Source: Leminorella richardii
GTDB lineage: Bacteria; Pseudomonadota; Gammaproteobacteria; Enterobacterales; Enterobacteriaceae
Length of the DNA: 64,000 bases
Reading direction: 5' to 3'
NCBI RefSeq assembly: GCF_900478135.1
Contig: NZ_LS483470.1
Coordinates: forward strand, 737,501-801,500
The position numbers were made by a program, and so were the translations under genes. The notes beneath the pieces were generated by a model that saw only the letters and a program-made list of their open reading frames with translations, ran no database searches and was not told where the DNA came from. Positions 9,229-18,232 of this stretch are shown here, one piece after another. Every line of letters begins with the position of its first letter. The stretch's first letter is position 1.

Positions 9229-10254
9229 ATGCACTCCATTCGTTTAGCTGACTTAGCCGAACATTTGGGTGCAGAACTGCACGGAGATGGCGATATCGCC
9301 ATCTCCGGCGTCGCCTCAATGAGTTCTGCGAAAGAAGGGCAGATTACCTTTTTATCCAATTCGCGCTATCAGGAGCAGCTGTTAGAATGCCGCGCCAGTG
9401 CGGTGGTTATTACCGAAGAGAATCTACCGTTCTGTTCGCATTTAGCGGCACTGGTCGTCAAGAATCCATACCTGAGCTATGCCCGCATGGCCCAGCTGTT
9501 GGATACGACGCCAGCCCCCGCTAAAGATATCGCGCCTTCAGCGGTAATTGATAAAAGCGCCAGGCTTGGCGAGAACGTTTCTATCGGTGCTAATGCGGTG
9601 ATTGAATCGGGCGTAGAGCTGGGCGATAACGCAGTGATTGGTGCCGGATGCTTTATTGGTAAAAACACACGCATTGGTGCAGGCACTCGCCTGTGGGCCA
9701 ACGTGACGGTTTACCATGAAGTTGTCATTGGCGCAGACTGTCTGGTTCAGTCCGGTACGGTTATCGGTGCTGACGGCTTTGGTTATGCCAACGAGCGCGG
9801 CCAGTGGGTGAAAATCCCGCAGCTGGGCACCGTCAGAATCGGCGACCGCGTAGAAATCGGCGCCTGTACGACGATTGACCGCGGCGCGCTGGACGACACG
9901 CAGATCGGCGACGGCGTTATTATCGATAACCAGTGCCAGATTGCGCACAACGTCATAATTGGTGACAATACGGCAGTTGCCGGCGGCGTCATCATGGCGG
10001 GAAGTTTGAAGATTGGCCGCTATTGCCAAATTGGCGGCGCCAGCGTTATCAACGGCCATATGGAAATCTGTGATAAGGCCGTTGTGACGGGGATGGGTAT
10101 GGTTATGCGTCCCATCACTGAACCGGGCATTTACTCTTCAGGCATTCCGCTTCAGTCCAACAAAGAGTGGAGAAAGACCGCTGCTCTGGTGCTGAATATT
10201 AATGACATGAGCAAGCGTCTGAAAGCCGTTGAGCGTAAGGTTGATGGGAAATAG
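9229..10254 (+). CDS. lpxD: UDP-3-O-(3-hydroxymyristoyl)glucosamine N-acyltransferase
   Basis: Third enzyme of lipid A synthesis; transfers hydroxymyristate from ACP to the 2-amino group. The protein has an N-terminal uridine-binding domain and a left-handed beta-helix built from hexapeptide repeats of the IGAG/IGDN type (about 100-310). The catalytic His sits in the segment QIAHNVIIGDN. I used the ATG at 9229, giving 341 residues as in E. coli; a GTG precedes it by three bases. It begins three bases after the skp stop. Confidence 0.95.
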   Translation: MHSIRLADLAEHLGAELHGDGDIAISGVASMSSAKEGQITFLSNSRYQEQLLECRASAVVITEENLPFCSHLAALVVKNPYLSYARMAQLLDTTPAPAKDIAPSAVIDKSARLGENVSIGANAVIESGVELGDNAVIGAGCFIGKNTRIGAGTRLWANVTVYHEVVIGADCLVQSGTVIGADGFGYANERGQWVKIPQLGTVRIGDRVEIGACTTIDRGALDDTQIGDGVIIDNQCQIAHNVIIGDNTAVAGGVIMAGSLKIGRYCQIGGASVINGHMEICDKAVVTGMGMVMRPITEPGIYSSGIPLQSNKEWRKTAALVLNINDMSKRLKAVERKVDGK

Positions 10255-10348
10255 GCCAGTTCCTGAATGCGCAGAGGGTAAAACGCCTAGCGCATAAAGG
10301 TATTTGTAAAATAAACAATTATTGAGCCATCAATTTTATTTTTTATTT

Positions 10349-10380
10349 GCGGCCTGCCGATCGGATGAAAAGCAGGCCGC
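10349..10380. repeat. 9-bp inverted repeat between lpxD and fabZ
   Basis: GCGGCCTGC and GCAGGCCGC form a perfect 9-bp stem around a 14-base loop in the 171-base gap. No T-run follows, so it looks like an mRNA structure or weak terminator before the fabZ promoter region rather than a full terminator. Confidence 0.6.
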
Positions 10381-10425
10381 GTTGTTGATACTATCAGTTT
10401 AGTTTAAGAAGACAGGAAGAGTATT

Positions 10426-10881
10426 TTGACTACTGACAATCGTACTCTGGATATCGAAGAGATTCTGAGTTTATTACCCCACCGCTACCCGTTTCTGTTG
10501 GTCGACCGCGTGCTGGATTTCGACAAAGGTAAGTTTCTGAAGGCGGTGAAAAACGTCTCAGTCAATGAACCTTTCTTTCAGGGCCACTTCCCCGGCAAGC
10601 CGATTTTTCCCGGCGTGCTGATTCTGGAAGCTATGGCGCAGGCTACCGGCATTCTGGCGTTTAAGAGCCTGGGCCGCTTGGAACCTGGCGAGCTCTACTA
10701 CTTCGCTGCCGTTGACAACGCGCGCTTTAAGCGCCCGGTGCTGCCAGGGGACCAGCTGATCCTTGAAGTTGAATTTATTAAAGAGCGTCGTGGCGTAGCG
10801 CGTTTCCGCGGTGTCGCCAAGGTTGACGGCGAAATCGCCTGTGAAGCCGACATGATGTGTGCACGACGCCGGGAGGCTTAA
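10426..10881 (+). CDS. fabZ: 3-hydroxyacyl-[acyl-carrier-protein] dehydratase FabZ
   Basis: Dehydrates 3-hydroxyacyl-ACP in fatty acid elongation. A hot-dog fold protein of 151 residues, identical in length to E. coli FabZ. The active-site His54 lies in GHFPGKPIFPGVL, and Glu68 follows in LILEAM. The start is TTG, as in E. coli, with AGGAAGAG upstream. It overlaps nothing but sits 4 bases before the lpxA start. FabZ and LpxC compete for the same hydroxyacyl-ACP pool, which explains its place in a lipid A cluster. Confidence 0.96.
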   Translation: MTTDNRTLDIEEILSLLPHRYPFLLVDRVLDFDKGKFLKAVKNVSVNEPFFQGHFPGKPIFPGVLILEAMAQATGILAFKSLGRLEPGELYYFAAVDNARFKRPVLPGDQLILEVEFIKERRGVARFRGVAKVDGEIACEADMMCARRREA

Positions 10882-10885
10882 TACC

Positions 10886-11674
10886 GTGATTGATAACACC
10901 GCCTTTATTCACCCGAGTGCTATTGTTGAAGAGGGTGCCGTCATCGGCGCTGGAGCCCATATTGGCCCCTTCTGCTGGGTAGGCGCTGACGTTGAAATCG
11001 GGCCGAGAACCGTTCTTAAGTCGCACGTCGTGGTTAACGGCGTGACGAAAATCGGTGCTGACAACCAAATCTACCAGTTTGCTTCTATTGGTGAGGTGAA
11101 TCAGGATCTGAAGTACGCCGGAGAACCTACTCGCGTCGAAATTGGCGATCGCAACCGGATCCGCGAAAGCGTGACGATTCACCGGGGCACGGTTCAGGGC
11201 GGCGGTGTGACTCGTGTCGGTAACGACAACCTGCTGATGATTAATGCGCACATTGCGCACGACTGCCAGATTGGCAATCGCTGCATTTTCGCTAACAACG
11301 CGACCCTTGCTGGGCACGTTGAGGTGGACGATTTCGCCATTATCGGCGGGATGACGGCAGTGCACCAGTTCTGCATTATTGGCGCTCACGTAATGGTTGG
11401 CGGCTGTTCTGGCGTCGCTCAGGACGTGCCTCCTTACCTGATTGCGCAGGGCAACCATGCAACGCCGTTTGGCGTCAATCTTGAAGGGCTTAAGCGTCGC
11501 GGTTTTGACAAGCCAGCCCTACAGGCAATACGTCAGGCCTATAAGCTGATTTATCGCAGCGGCAAAACGCTGGATGAAGCCAAGCCTGAAATTGAAGCGC
11601 TGGCAAAAGAGCAGCCAGCAGTTCAGCTGTTTGTCGACTTCTTTGAACGCTCCACTCGCGGCATTATTCGCTAA
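10886..11674 (+). CDS. lpxA: UDP-N-acetylglucosamine O-acyltransferase
   Basis: First enzyme of lipid A synthesis. A left-handed beta-helix of hexapeptide repeats occupies the first 190 or so residues, and the catalytic His125 sits in AHIAHDC. I chose the GTG at 10886, because GGGAGG lies 9 bases upstream and the product is then 262 residues, the E. coli length; an ATG at 10859 lies inside fabZ in another frame. The C-terminal helical domain is intact. Confidence 0.95.
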   Translation: MIDNTAFIHPSAIVEEGAVIGAGAHIGPFCWVGADVEIGPRTVLKSHVVVNGVTKIGADNQIYQFASIGEVNQDLKYAGEPTRVEIGDRNRIRESVTIHRGTVQGGGVTRVGNDNLLMINAHIAHDCQIGNRCIFANNATLAGHVEVDDFAIIGGMTAVHQFCIIGAHVMVGGCSGVAQDVPPYLIAQGNHATPFGVNLEGLKRRGFDKPALQAIRQAYKLIYRSGKTLDEAKPEIEALAKEQPAVQLFVDFFERSTRGIIR

Positions 11675-11677
11675 GAG

Positions 11678-12847
11678 ATGTCAAACCGTCCTCTGACTAT
11701 TGGTCTGGTCGCCGGAGAGACCTCCGGCGACATTCTGGGCGCCGGGCTTATCCGCGCGCTGAAAGCCAGAATGCCCGATGCGCGCTTTGTCGGCGTTGCA
11801 GGCCCTCTGATGCAGGCCGAAGGATGCGAAGCCTGGTTTGAAATGGAAGAGCTGGCGGTCATGGGCGTGGTGGAAGTGCTGGAACGCCTGCCCAGACTGT
11901 TAAAGATCCGCAAGACGCTGGTTCAGCGCTTTAGCGAGCTGAAGCCAGACGTGTTTGTCGGCATCGACGCGCCGGACTTTAACATCACTCTCGAAGGCAA
12001 GCTCAAGCAAAGCGGTATTAAAACTATTCACTACGTCAGCCCCTCCGTATGGGCCTGGCGGCAGAATCGCGTATTCAAAATTGGGCGCTCCACGGATCTC
12101 GTGCTGGCGTTTCTCCCTTTTGAAAAAGCCTTCTACGATCGCTTCAACGTTCCCTGTCGCTTTATTGGCCACACGATGGCCGACGCTATGCCCTTAGAAG
12201 CTGAAGTTGCTGCGGCTCGGGAGCGGCTGGGGATTGCATCCGATGTCCACTGTCTGGCTTTGCTGCCGGGCAGTCGGCATGCGGAAGTAGAGATGCTGAG
12301 CGCGGACTTTTTACAGACCGCCCGCCTGTTGCGGGAACGCTACCCCGATCTTGAAGTTTTAGTCCCGCTGGTGAACGCTAAGCGTCGCCAACAGTTTGAA
12401 CACATTAAGGCCAACGTAGCGCCGGATCTGTCGATTCGTCTATTGGACGGTCAGGCGCGCGACGCTATGGTCGCTAGCGATGCCGCGCTTCTTGCATCGG
12501 GAACGGCGGCGCTGGAGTGCATGCTCGCCAAGTGCCCGATGGTGGTAGGCTACCGCATGAAACCCTTTACCTTCTGGCTGGCTAAACGACTGATTAAAAC
12601 CCCCTACGTGTCGCTGCCCAACCTGCTGGCCGGGCGCGAGCTGGTTAAGGAACTGCTACAAGAAGAGTGCACGCCGCCGAAGCTTTATGAAGCACTGATG
12701 CCGCTGTTAGATAAACAAAATGAGAATGTAAAAGCGCTTCGGGAAACCTTCACTGAGCTTCACCAGAGCATCCGTCGCGATGCAGACAGGCAGGCTGCCG
12801 AGGCTGTGCTTGAGTTAGCCGGAAAAGGGCAGGCAGAGGTAGCATAA
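11678..12847 (+). CDS. lpxB: Lipid-A-disaccharide synthase
   Basis: Condenses lipid X with UDP-2,3-diacylglucosamine to form the tetra-acyl disaccharide, at the inner face of the inner membrane. The product of 389 residues (E. coli 382) shows the GT19 pattern: N-terminal AGETSGDILGAGLI, the SPSVWAWRQNR segment and a C-terminal nucleotide-binding part. It follows lpxA after three bases, and its TAA stop shares one base with the rnhB start, so the genes are translationally coupled. Confidence 0.95.
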   Translation: MSNRPLTIGLVAGETSGDILGAGLIRALKARMPDARFVGVAGPLMQAEGCEAWFEMEELAVMGVVEVLERLPRLLKIRKTLVQRFSELKPDVFVGIDAPDFNITLEGKLKQSGIKTIHYVSPSVWAWRQNRVFKIGRSTDLVLAFLPFEKAFYDRFNVPCRFIGHTMADAMPLEAEVAAARERLGIASDVHCLALLPGSRHAEVEMLSADFLQTARLLRERYPDLEVLVPLVNAKRRQQFEHIKANVAPDLSIRLLDGQARDAMVASDAALLASGTAALECMLAKCPMVVGYRMKPFTFWLAKRLIKTPYVSLPNLLAGRELVKELLQEECTPPKLYEALMPLLDKQNENVKALRETFTELHQSIRRDADRQAAEAVLELAGKGQAEVA

Positions 12848-13458
12848 TGGCAAAAAATACGGTTTTCCCACCTTTTATATATCCTCAGGCCTCGCTTATT
12901 GCGGGCGTTGATGAAGTAGGGCGCGGGCCGCTGGTCGGCGCGGTAGTGACCGCTGCGGTGATATTAGATCCGGCTCGGCCTATCGTTGGTCTAGCGGACT
13001 CCAAGGCGCTGAGTGAGAAAAAGCGCCTGGCGCTAAACGAAGAAATTAGAGAGAAGGCGCTGTGCTGGTGCCTGGGGCGCGCGGAGCCTGAAGAAATCGA
13101 TCGCCTGAATATTCTGCACGCCACCATGCTTGCCATGCAGCGTGCGGTGGCCGGGCTTTCTATTCAGCCTGAGTGGGTGCTGATTGACGGCAACCGCTGC
13201 CCAACGCTTCCTATGAAGTCTCAGGCCGTCGTCAAGGGCGATGGTCGAGTGGCGGAGATCAGTGCCGCTTCCATTATTGCTAAAGTCGCGCGGGACGCTG
13301 AAATGGACGAGCTGGACAGCCTGTTTCCTGAATACGGCTTCGCCCAGCACAAGGGATATCCCACCGCGCTGCATTTAGAAAAGCTGGCGCAATACGGCGC
13401 CACTGAACACCATCGTAAAAGCTTTGCGCCAGTCAGACGGGCGCTGGGTCTGTCCTAG
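12847..13458 (+). CDS. rnhB: Ribonuclease HII
   Basis: Removes ribonucleotides misincorporated into DNA and cuts RNA in RNA-DNA hybrids. The 203-residue protein carries the RNase HII N-terminal motif GVDEVGRGPLVG with acidic residues D22 and E23, then the LIDGN motif and a later Asp in the RDAEMDEL segment, making the four-acid metal site. The start overlaps the lpxB stop by one base. E. coli RnhB is 198 residues. Confidence 0.95.
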   Translation: MAKNTVFPPFIYPQASLIAGVDEVGRGPLVGAVVTAAVILDPARPIVGLADSKALSEKKRLALNEEIREKALCWCLGRAEPEEIDRLNILHATMLAMQRAVAGLSIQPEWVLIDGNRCPTLPMKSQAVVKGDGRVAEISAASIIAKVARDAEMDELDSLFPEYGFAQHKGYPTALHLEKLAQYGATEHHRKSFAPVRRALGLS

Positions 13459-13521
13459 GGCTTCGGCCTGTAGGCTTTTTTCTTCTGGGTAACGAACGTC
13501 ATTAGATAGCGGGTAGTAAAA

Positions 13522-16500
13522 ATGGCCGAACCTCGTTTTGTTCATCTTCGAATCCACAGCGACTATTCCATGATTGATGGGCTCGCCAAGGTGGGCCCGT
13601 TGGTGAAAAAGGTCGGCTCTTTAGGCATGCCGGCGATGGCGATTACCGACTTTACCAACCTGTGTGGGCTGGTGAAGTTCTACGGCTCGGCACACGGGGC
13701 GGGAATCAAGCCTATTATCGGCGCCGATTTTCGCATGCAGGGTGGGCTGGCGGGGGACGAGCTGGCAGAGCTGACGGTGCTGGCCTCCAATAATACCGGC
13801 TACCAGAATCTAACATTATTGATTTCACGCGCCTATCAGCGCGGCTACGTACAGGGCGGCCCGGTTATCGACCGCGACTGGCTGGTTGAGCATAAAGAAG
13901 GGTTAATACTGCTTTCCGGCGCGCGGTTTGGCGACGTCGGTCAGTCCCTAATACGCGGCAACCAGCAGCAGGTTGATGAATGCGTCGCCTTTTATCGTGA
14001 ACATTTTCCCGAACGCTACTACCTTGAGCTGGTAAGAACCGGGCGAGAGGAGGAAGAACCCTACCTTCACGCCGCCGTTGAGCTGGCAGCCAAAGAGGGG
14101 CTACCGGTTGTTGCCACAAACGACGTTAAGTTTATTGCCCGCTCTGACTTTGATGCACATGAAATCCGCGTGGCGATCCACGACGGATTTACGCTAGACG
14201 ATCCAAAGCGCCCGAAAAAGTACAGCGATCAACAGTACCTGCGCAGCGAAGAGGAAATGTGCGAGCTGTTTTCCGACATTCCTGAAGCGCTGATGAACAG
14301 CGTTGAAATCGCCAAGCGCTGCAACGTGACTATCCGCCTGGGCGAGTACTTCCTGCCGCAGTTCCCTACCGGTGAAATGACCACCGAAGACTTTCTGGTT
14401 AAGTGCGCCAAAGAGGGGCTGGAAAAGCGGCTGGCGTTTTTATATCCCGATGAGGACGTGCGAGCCAAGCGGCGCGGTGAGTACGACGAACGCCTGGAGG
14501 TTGAGCTTAACGTTATCAACCAGATGGGCTTCCCCGGCTACTTCCTGATCGTGATGGAGTTTATCCAGTGGTCCAAGGACAACGACGTGCCGGTCGGCCC
14601 GGGGCGAGGCTCCGGCGCGGGCTCGCTGGTGGCCTATTCCCTCGGCATTACCGATTTGGACCCGCTGGAGTTCGACCTGCTGTTCGAACGTTTCCTGAAC
14701 CCTGAGCGGGTCTCCATGCCTGACTTCGACGTCGACTTCTGTATGGAAAAGCGCGACCGGGTGATTGAACACGTTTCTGAAATGTACGGTCGGGACGCGG
14801 TCTCGCAAATTATTACCTTCGGCACCATGGCGGCGAAGGCGGTTATCCGCGACGTGGGCCGCGTGCTGGGCCACCCGTACGGCTTCGTCGACCGCATTTC
14901 CAAGCTGGTGCCGCCCGATCCGGGTATGACGCTGGAAAAAGCGTTTGCTGCCGAGCCGCAGCTGCCTGAGCTGTACGAGTCTGACGAAGAGGTGAAGGCG
15001 CTGATCGACATGGCGCGCCAGCTTGAAGGGGTCACTCGTAACGCCGGTAAGCACGCCGGGGGCGTGGTGATTTCCCCCACCAAGATAACCGACTTCGCGC
15101 CGCTGTACTGCGATCCTGAAGGGCAGTTCCCGGTCACTCAGTTCGATAAAAACGACGTAGAGTACGCCGGGCTGGTGAAGTTTGACTTCCTTGGCCTGCG
15201 CACCCTGACTATTATCGACTGGGCGCTGGAGATGATCAACGCTCGCCGCGCTAAGAGCGGCCAAGAGCCACTGGACATCGCGGCCATCCCGCTTGACGAC
15301 CAGAAGAGCTTTGACGTTTTACAGCGTTCGGAAACCACCGCGGTATTCCAGCTTGAATCCCGCGGCATGAAAGACCTGATTAAGCGCCTGAAGCCTGACT
15401 GCTTCGAAGACATGATCGCTCTGGTGGCGCTATTCCGTCCGGGGCCGCTCCAGTCAGGCATGGTGGACAACTTTATCGACCGTAAGCACGGGCGTGAGGA
15501 GATTTCCTACCCGGATATCCAGTGGCAGCACGAGTCGCTGAAGCCCGTTTTGGAGCCCACCTACGGCATCATCCTGTATCAAGAACAGGTTATGCAGATT
15601 GCTCAGGTGCTGGCTGGCTACACTCTGGGCGGTGCGGACATGCTGCGCCGCGCAATGGGTAAGAAAAAGCCGGAGGAGATGGCCAAACAGCGCTCGGTGT
15701 TTGAAGAGGGCTCAATTAATAACGGCGTCGACGGCGAGCTGTCGATGAAGATCTTTGACCTGGTGGAAAAGTTCGCCGGGTACGGTTTTAACAAGTCACA
15801 CTCCGCCGCCTATGCGCTGGTGTCTTATCAAACTCTATGGCTGAAAACCCACTATCCCGCCGAGTTTATGGCGGCGGTAATGACTGCCGATATGGACAAC
15901 ACCGAGAAGGTAGTAGGGCTGGTGGATGAATGCCTGCGCATGGGGCTGAAAGTGCTTCCGCCGGATATTAACAGCGGCCTGTACCATTTCCACGTTAACG
16001 ACGACGGTGAGATTGTTTACGGCATTGGCGCTATTAAAGGCGTTGGTGAAGGACCCATTGAGGCCATTATTGAGGCACGCAATCAGGGCGGCTATTTCAA
16101 AGAGCTGTTTGACCTGTGCGCCCGCTCCGACATGAAGCGCCTCAACAAGCGGGTGCTTGAAAAGCTGATTATGGCAGGAGCCTTCGACCGCCTTGGCCCA
16201 CACCGCGCCGCGCTTATGCATTCACTGACCGAAGCGATGAAGGCGGCGGATCAGCACGCCAAAGCGGAAGCGCTGGGGCAGGCAGACATGTTCGGCGTGC
16301 TGGCGGAAGAGCCTGAGCACGTTGAAAAGGCCTACGCCAACGTAGCGCCGTGGCCTGAACAGGTGATTCTGGACGGCGAGCGTGAAACGCTGGGGCTATA
16401 CTTAACTGGCCACCCGATTACCCAGTACCTGAGGGAGCTCGAGCGCTACACCGGCGGTGTGCGCCTGAAAGACATGCACCCAACGGAACGGGGCAAGATG

Positions 16501-17004
16501 ACCATGGCTGCCGGGTTGTCCATTGGCGCCAGAGTGATGACCACCAAGCGGGGTAACAGAATTGGCATCTGTACGCTCGATGATCGTTCCGGTCGCCTTG
16601 AAGTCATGTTATTCTCTGAGGCACTTGAAAAATACCAGCACCTGCTGGAGAAAGACCGCGTCCTGATTGCAACCGGACAGGTCAGCTTTGATGATTTTAG
16701 CGGCGGGCTTAAAATGATGGTCCGCGAATTGATGGACATCAGTGAAGCGCGGGAAAAGTATGCCCGCGGCCTTGCCATTTCGTTAACGGACGGGCAAATT
16801 GATGACCAGCTGTTAAACCGTCTTCGCGAATCGTTGGAACCGCATCGATCGGGGACGATTCCAGTCCATCTGTATTATCAGAGAGAAGACGCAAGGGCGA
16901 GACTGCGCTTTGGCGCCGCGTGGCGCGTGACGCCGAGCGAAAGCCTGCTTATCGACCTGCGGAAGCTGCTTGGTAACGCCCAGGTTGAATTGGAATTTGA
17001 ATAA
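13522..17004 (+). CDS. dnaE: DNA polymerase III subunit alpha
   Basis: Catalytic subunit of the replicative polymerase. At 1160 residues it equals E. coli DnaE. The PHP domain is at the N-terminus (HLRIHSDYSMIDG), the polymerase active-site acidic cluster PDFDVDF lies near residue 400, and the internal beta-clamp binding motif QADMF near 920 is followed by the OB-fold and a tau-binding C-terminal part. It follows rnhB by 63 bases and precedes accA by 12, the usual enterobacterial order. Confidence 0.97.
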   Translation: MAEPRFVHLRIHSDYSMIDGLAKVGPLVKKVGSLGMPAMAITDFTNLCGLVKFYGSAHGAGIKPIIGADFRMQGGLAGDELAELTVLASNNTGYQNLTLLISRAYQRGYVQGGPVIDRDWLVEHKEGLILLSGARFGDVGQSLIRGNQQQVDECVAFYREHFPERYYLELVRTGREEEEPYLHAAVELAAKEGLPVVATNDVKFIARSDFDAHEIRVAIHDGFTLDDPKRPKKYSDQQYLRSEEEMCELFSDIPEALMNSVEIAKRCNVTIRLGEYFLPQFPTGEMTTEDFLVKCAKEGLEKRLAFLYPDEDVRAKRRGEYDERLEVELNVINQMGFPGYFLIVMEFIQWSKDNDVPVGPGRGSGAGSLVAYSLGITDLDPLEFDLLFERFLNPERVSMPDFDVDFCMEKRDRVIEHVSEMYGRDAVSQIITFGTMAAKAVIRDVGRVLGHPYGFVDRISKLVPPDPGMTLEKAFAAEPQLPELYESDEEVKALIDMARQLEGVTRNAGKHAGGVVISPTKITDFAPLYCDPEGQFPVTQFDKNDVEYAGLVKFDFLGLRTLTIIDWALEMINARRAKSGQEPLDIAAIPLDDQKSFDVLQRSETTAVFQLESRGMKDLIKRLKPDCFEDMIALVALFRPGPLQSGMVDNFIDRKHGREEISYPDIQWQHESLKPVLEPTYGIILYQEQVMQIAQVLAGYTLGGADMLRRAMGKKKPEEMAKQRSVFEEGSINNGVDGELSMKIFDLVEKFAGYGFNKSHSAAYALVSYQTLWLKTHYPAEFMAAVMTADMDNTEKVVGLVDECLRMGLKVLPPDINSGLYHFHVNDDGEIVYGIGAIKGVGEGPIEAIIEARNQGGYFKELFDLCARSDMKRLNKRVLEKLIMAGAFDRLGPHRAALMHSLTEAMKAADQHAKAEALGQADMFGVLAEEPEHVEKAYANVAPWPEQVILDGERETLGLYLTGHPITQYLRELERYTGGVRLKDMHPTERGKMTMAAGLSIGARVMTTKRGNRIGICTLDDRSGRLEVMLFSEALEKYQHLLEKDRVLIATGQVSFDDFSGGLKMMVRELMDISEAREKYARGLAISLTDGQIDDQLLNRLRESLEPHRSGTIPVHLYYQREDARARLRFGAAWRVTPSESLLIDLRKLLGNAQVELEFE

Positions 17005-17016
17005 AATAGGAATGCT

Positions 17017-17976
17017 ATGAGCCTGAATTTTCTGGATTTTGAACAACCGATTGCCGAGCTGGAAGCGAAAATCGACTCGCTGAAGTCAATCGGTCTTCAA
17101 GACGAAAAGCTGGATATTAACCTTGATGAAGAGGTTAAGCGTCTGCGCGAAAAGAGCCTTGAGCTGACCCAAAAGATCTTCTCGGAACTGGGTGCCTGGC
17201 AGATTGCCCAACTGGCACGCCACCCGCGTCGCCCTTATACGCTGGACTATATCAGCCACATCTTTACTGACTTCGACGAGCTGGCCGGGGATCGCGCCTA
17301 TGCTGACGATAAGGCTATCGTTGGGGGCATCGCCCGTTTGGATGGTCGCCCGGTGATGATTATTGGTCATCAAAAGGGCCGCGAAACGAAAGAGAAAATT
17401 CGCCGCAACTTCGGCATGCCCGCGCCGGAAGGCTACCGTAAGGCGCTGCGCTTAATGGAAATGGCCGAGCGCTTTAACCTGCCGATTATTACCTTTATCG
17501 ACACGCCGGGCGCCTATCCGGGCGTTGGTGCGGAAGAGCGCGGCCAGTCCGAAGCCATCGCTCGCAACCTGCGGGAAATGTCTCGCCTGAGCGTACCGGT
17601 TGTTTGCACCGTGATCGGCGAAGGCGGCTCCGGCGGCGCGCTGGCCATTGGCGTTGGCGACAAGGTCAACATGCTGCAGTACAGCACCTACTCTGTTATC
17701 TCTCCGGAAGGCTGCGCCTCTATCCTGTGGAAGAGCGCCGACAAGGCTCCTTTGGCGGCTGAAGCCATGGGCATTATCGCGCCGCGCCTAAAAGAGCTGA
17801 AACTGATCGACACCGTGATCCAAGAGCCTCTGGGCGGCGCACACCGCAATCCAGAAGAGATGGCGGCGAGCCTGAAAGCGCAGCTTATTGCCGATTTGGA
17901 CGACTTGGCACCGCTGGATAAAGACATGCTGCTTGACCGTCGCTACCAGCGTTTGATGAGCTACGGCTACTGCTGA
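17017..17976 (+). CDS. accA: Acetyl-CoA carboxylase carboxyltransferase subunit alpha
   Basis: With AccD forms the carboxyltransferase that makes malonyl-CoA for fatty acid synthesis. Its 319 residues equal the E. coli length, with the crotonase-fold segments FIDTPGAYPGVGAEERGQ and GEGGSGGALAIG that build the oxyanion hole and CoA site. A strong terminator follows, closing the housekeeping block. In E. coli the next genes are ldcC and yaeR; here the order breaks and 22 kb of other genes intervene. Confidence 0.97.
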   Translation: MSLNFLDFEQPIAELEAKIDSLKSIGLQDEKLDINLDEEVKRLREKSLELTQKIFSELGAWQIAQLARHPRRPYTLDYISHIFTDFDELAGDRAYADDKAIVGGIARLDGRPVMIIGHQKGRETKEKIRRNFGMPAPEGYRKALRLMEMAERFNLPIITFIDTPGAYPGVGAEERGQSEAIARNLREMSRLSVPVVCTVIGEGGSGGALAIGVGDKVNMLQYSTYSVISPEGCASILWKSADKAPLAAEAMGIIAPRLKELKLIDTVIQEPLGGAHRNPEEMAASLKAQLIADLDDLAPLDKDMLLDRRYQRLMSYGYC

Positions 17977-18001
17977 TTTTTTAAGCTGGTTTAGTTTTTA
18001 T

Positions 18002-18037
18002 AAAACTGCCCTTGGACTTTTCCGGGGCAGTTTTTTA
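18002..18037 (+). terminator. Rho-independent terminator after accA
   Basis: AAAACTGCCC pairs with GGGGCAGTTTT around a loop of about 12 bases, followed by a T-run. It separates accA from the zinc-type promoter downstream. Confidence 0.88.
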
Positions 18038-18118
18038 TTGCCTGAATTTTGGTAAGCCCCTTTTCTCTTATCCCACTTCTTTCGTATTCCGAGTGTTTCA
18101 AAAGGTCGTTGTAATTTG

Positions 18119-18139
18119 TTATGTTATATTATAACATAA
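18119..18139 (+). promoter_or_regulatory. Candidate Zur operator
   Basis: A 21-base palindrome with perfect 10-base arms, TTATGTTATA and TATAACATAA, around a single T. The core ATGTTATA-N-TATAACAT is the enterobacterial Zur box as I know it from znu-type promoters. It lies 94 bases before the DUF4198 gene. A possible -35 (TTGTAA at 18109) and a poor -10 (TAACAT at 18132) would make the box overlap the promoter, consistent with zinc-dependent repression. The assignment to Zur is from motif recognition only. Confidence 0.75.
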
Positions 18140-18232
18140 ATAAGTTGATAATAGTTATTATTAACATCGAATCATAAGCGCCCGCGTGAGAACGAGCGCT
18201 AACTTTTGGCATAGAAAAGGAGATACAGAACG

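Noticed and set aside
14440..15264. Long open frame opposite dnaE
   Set aside because: An antisense shadow of the conserved polymerase core in GC-rich codons, with no recognisable protein features.
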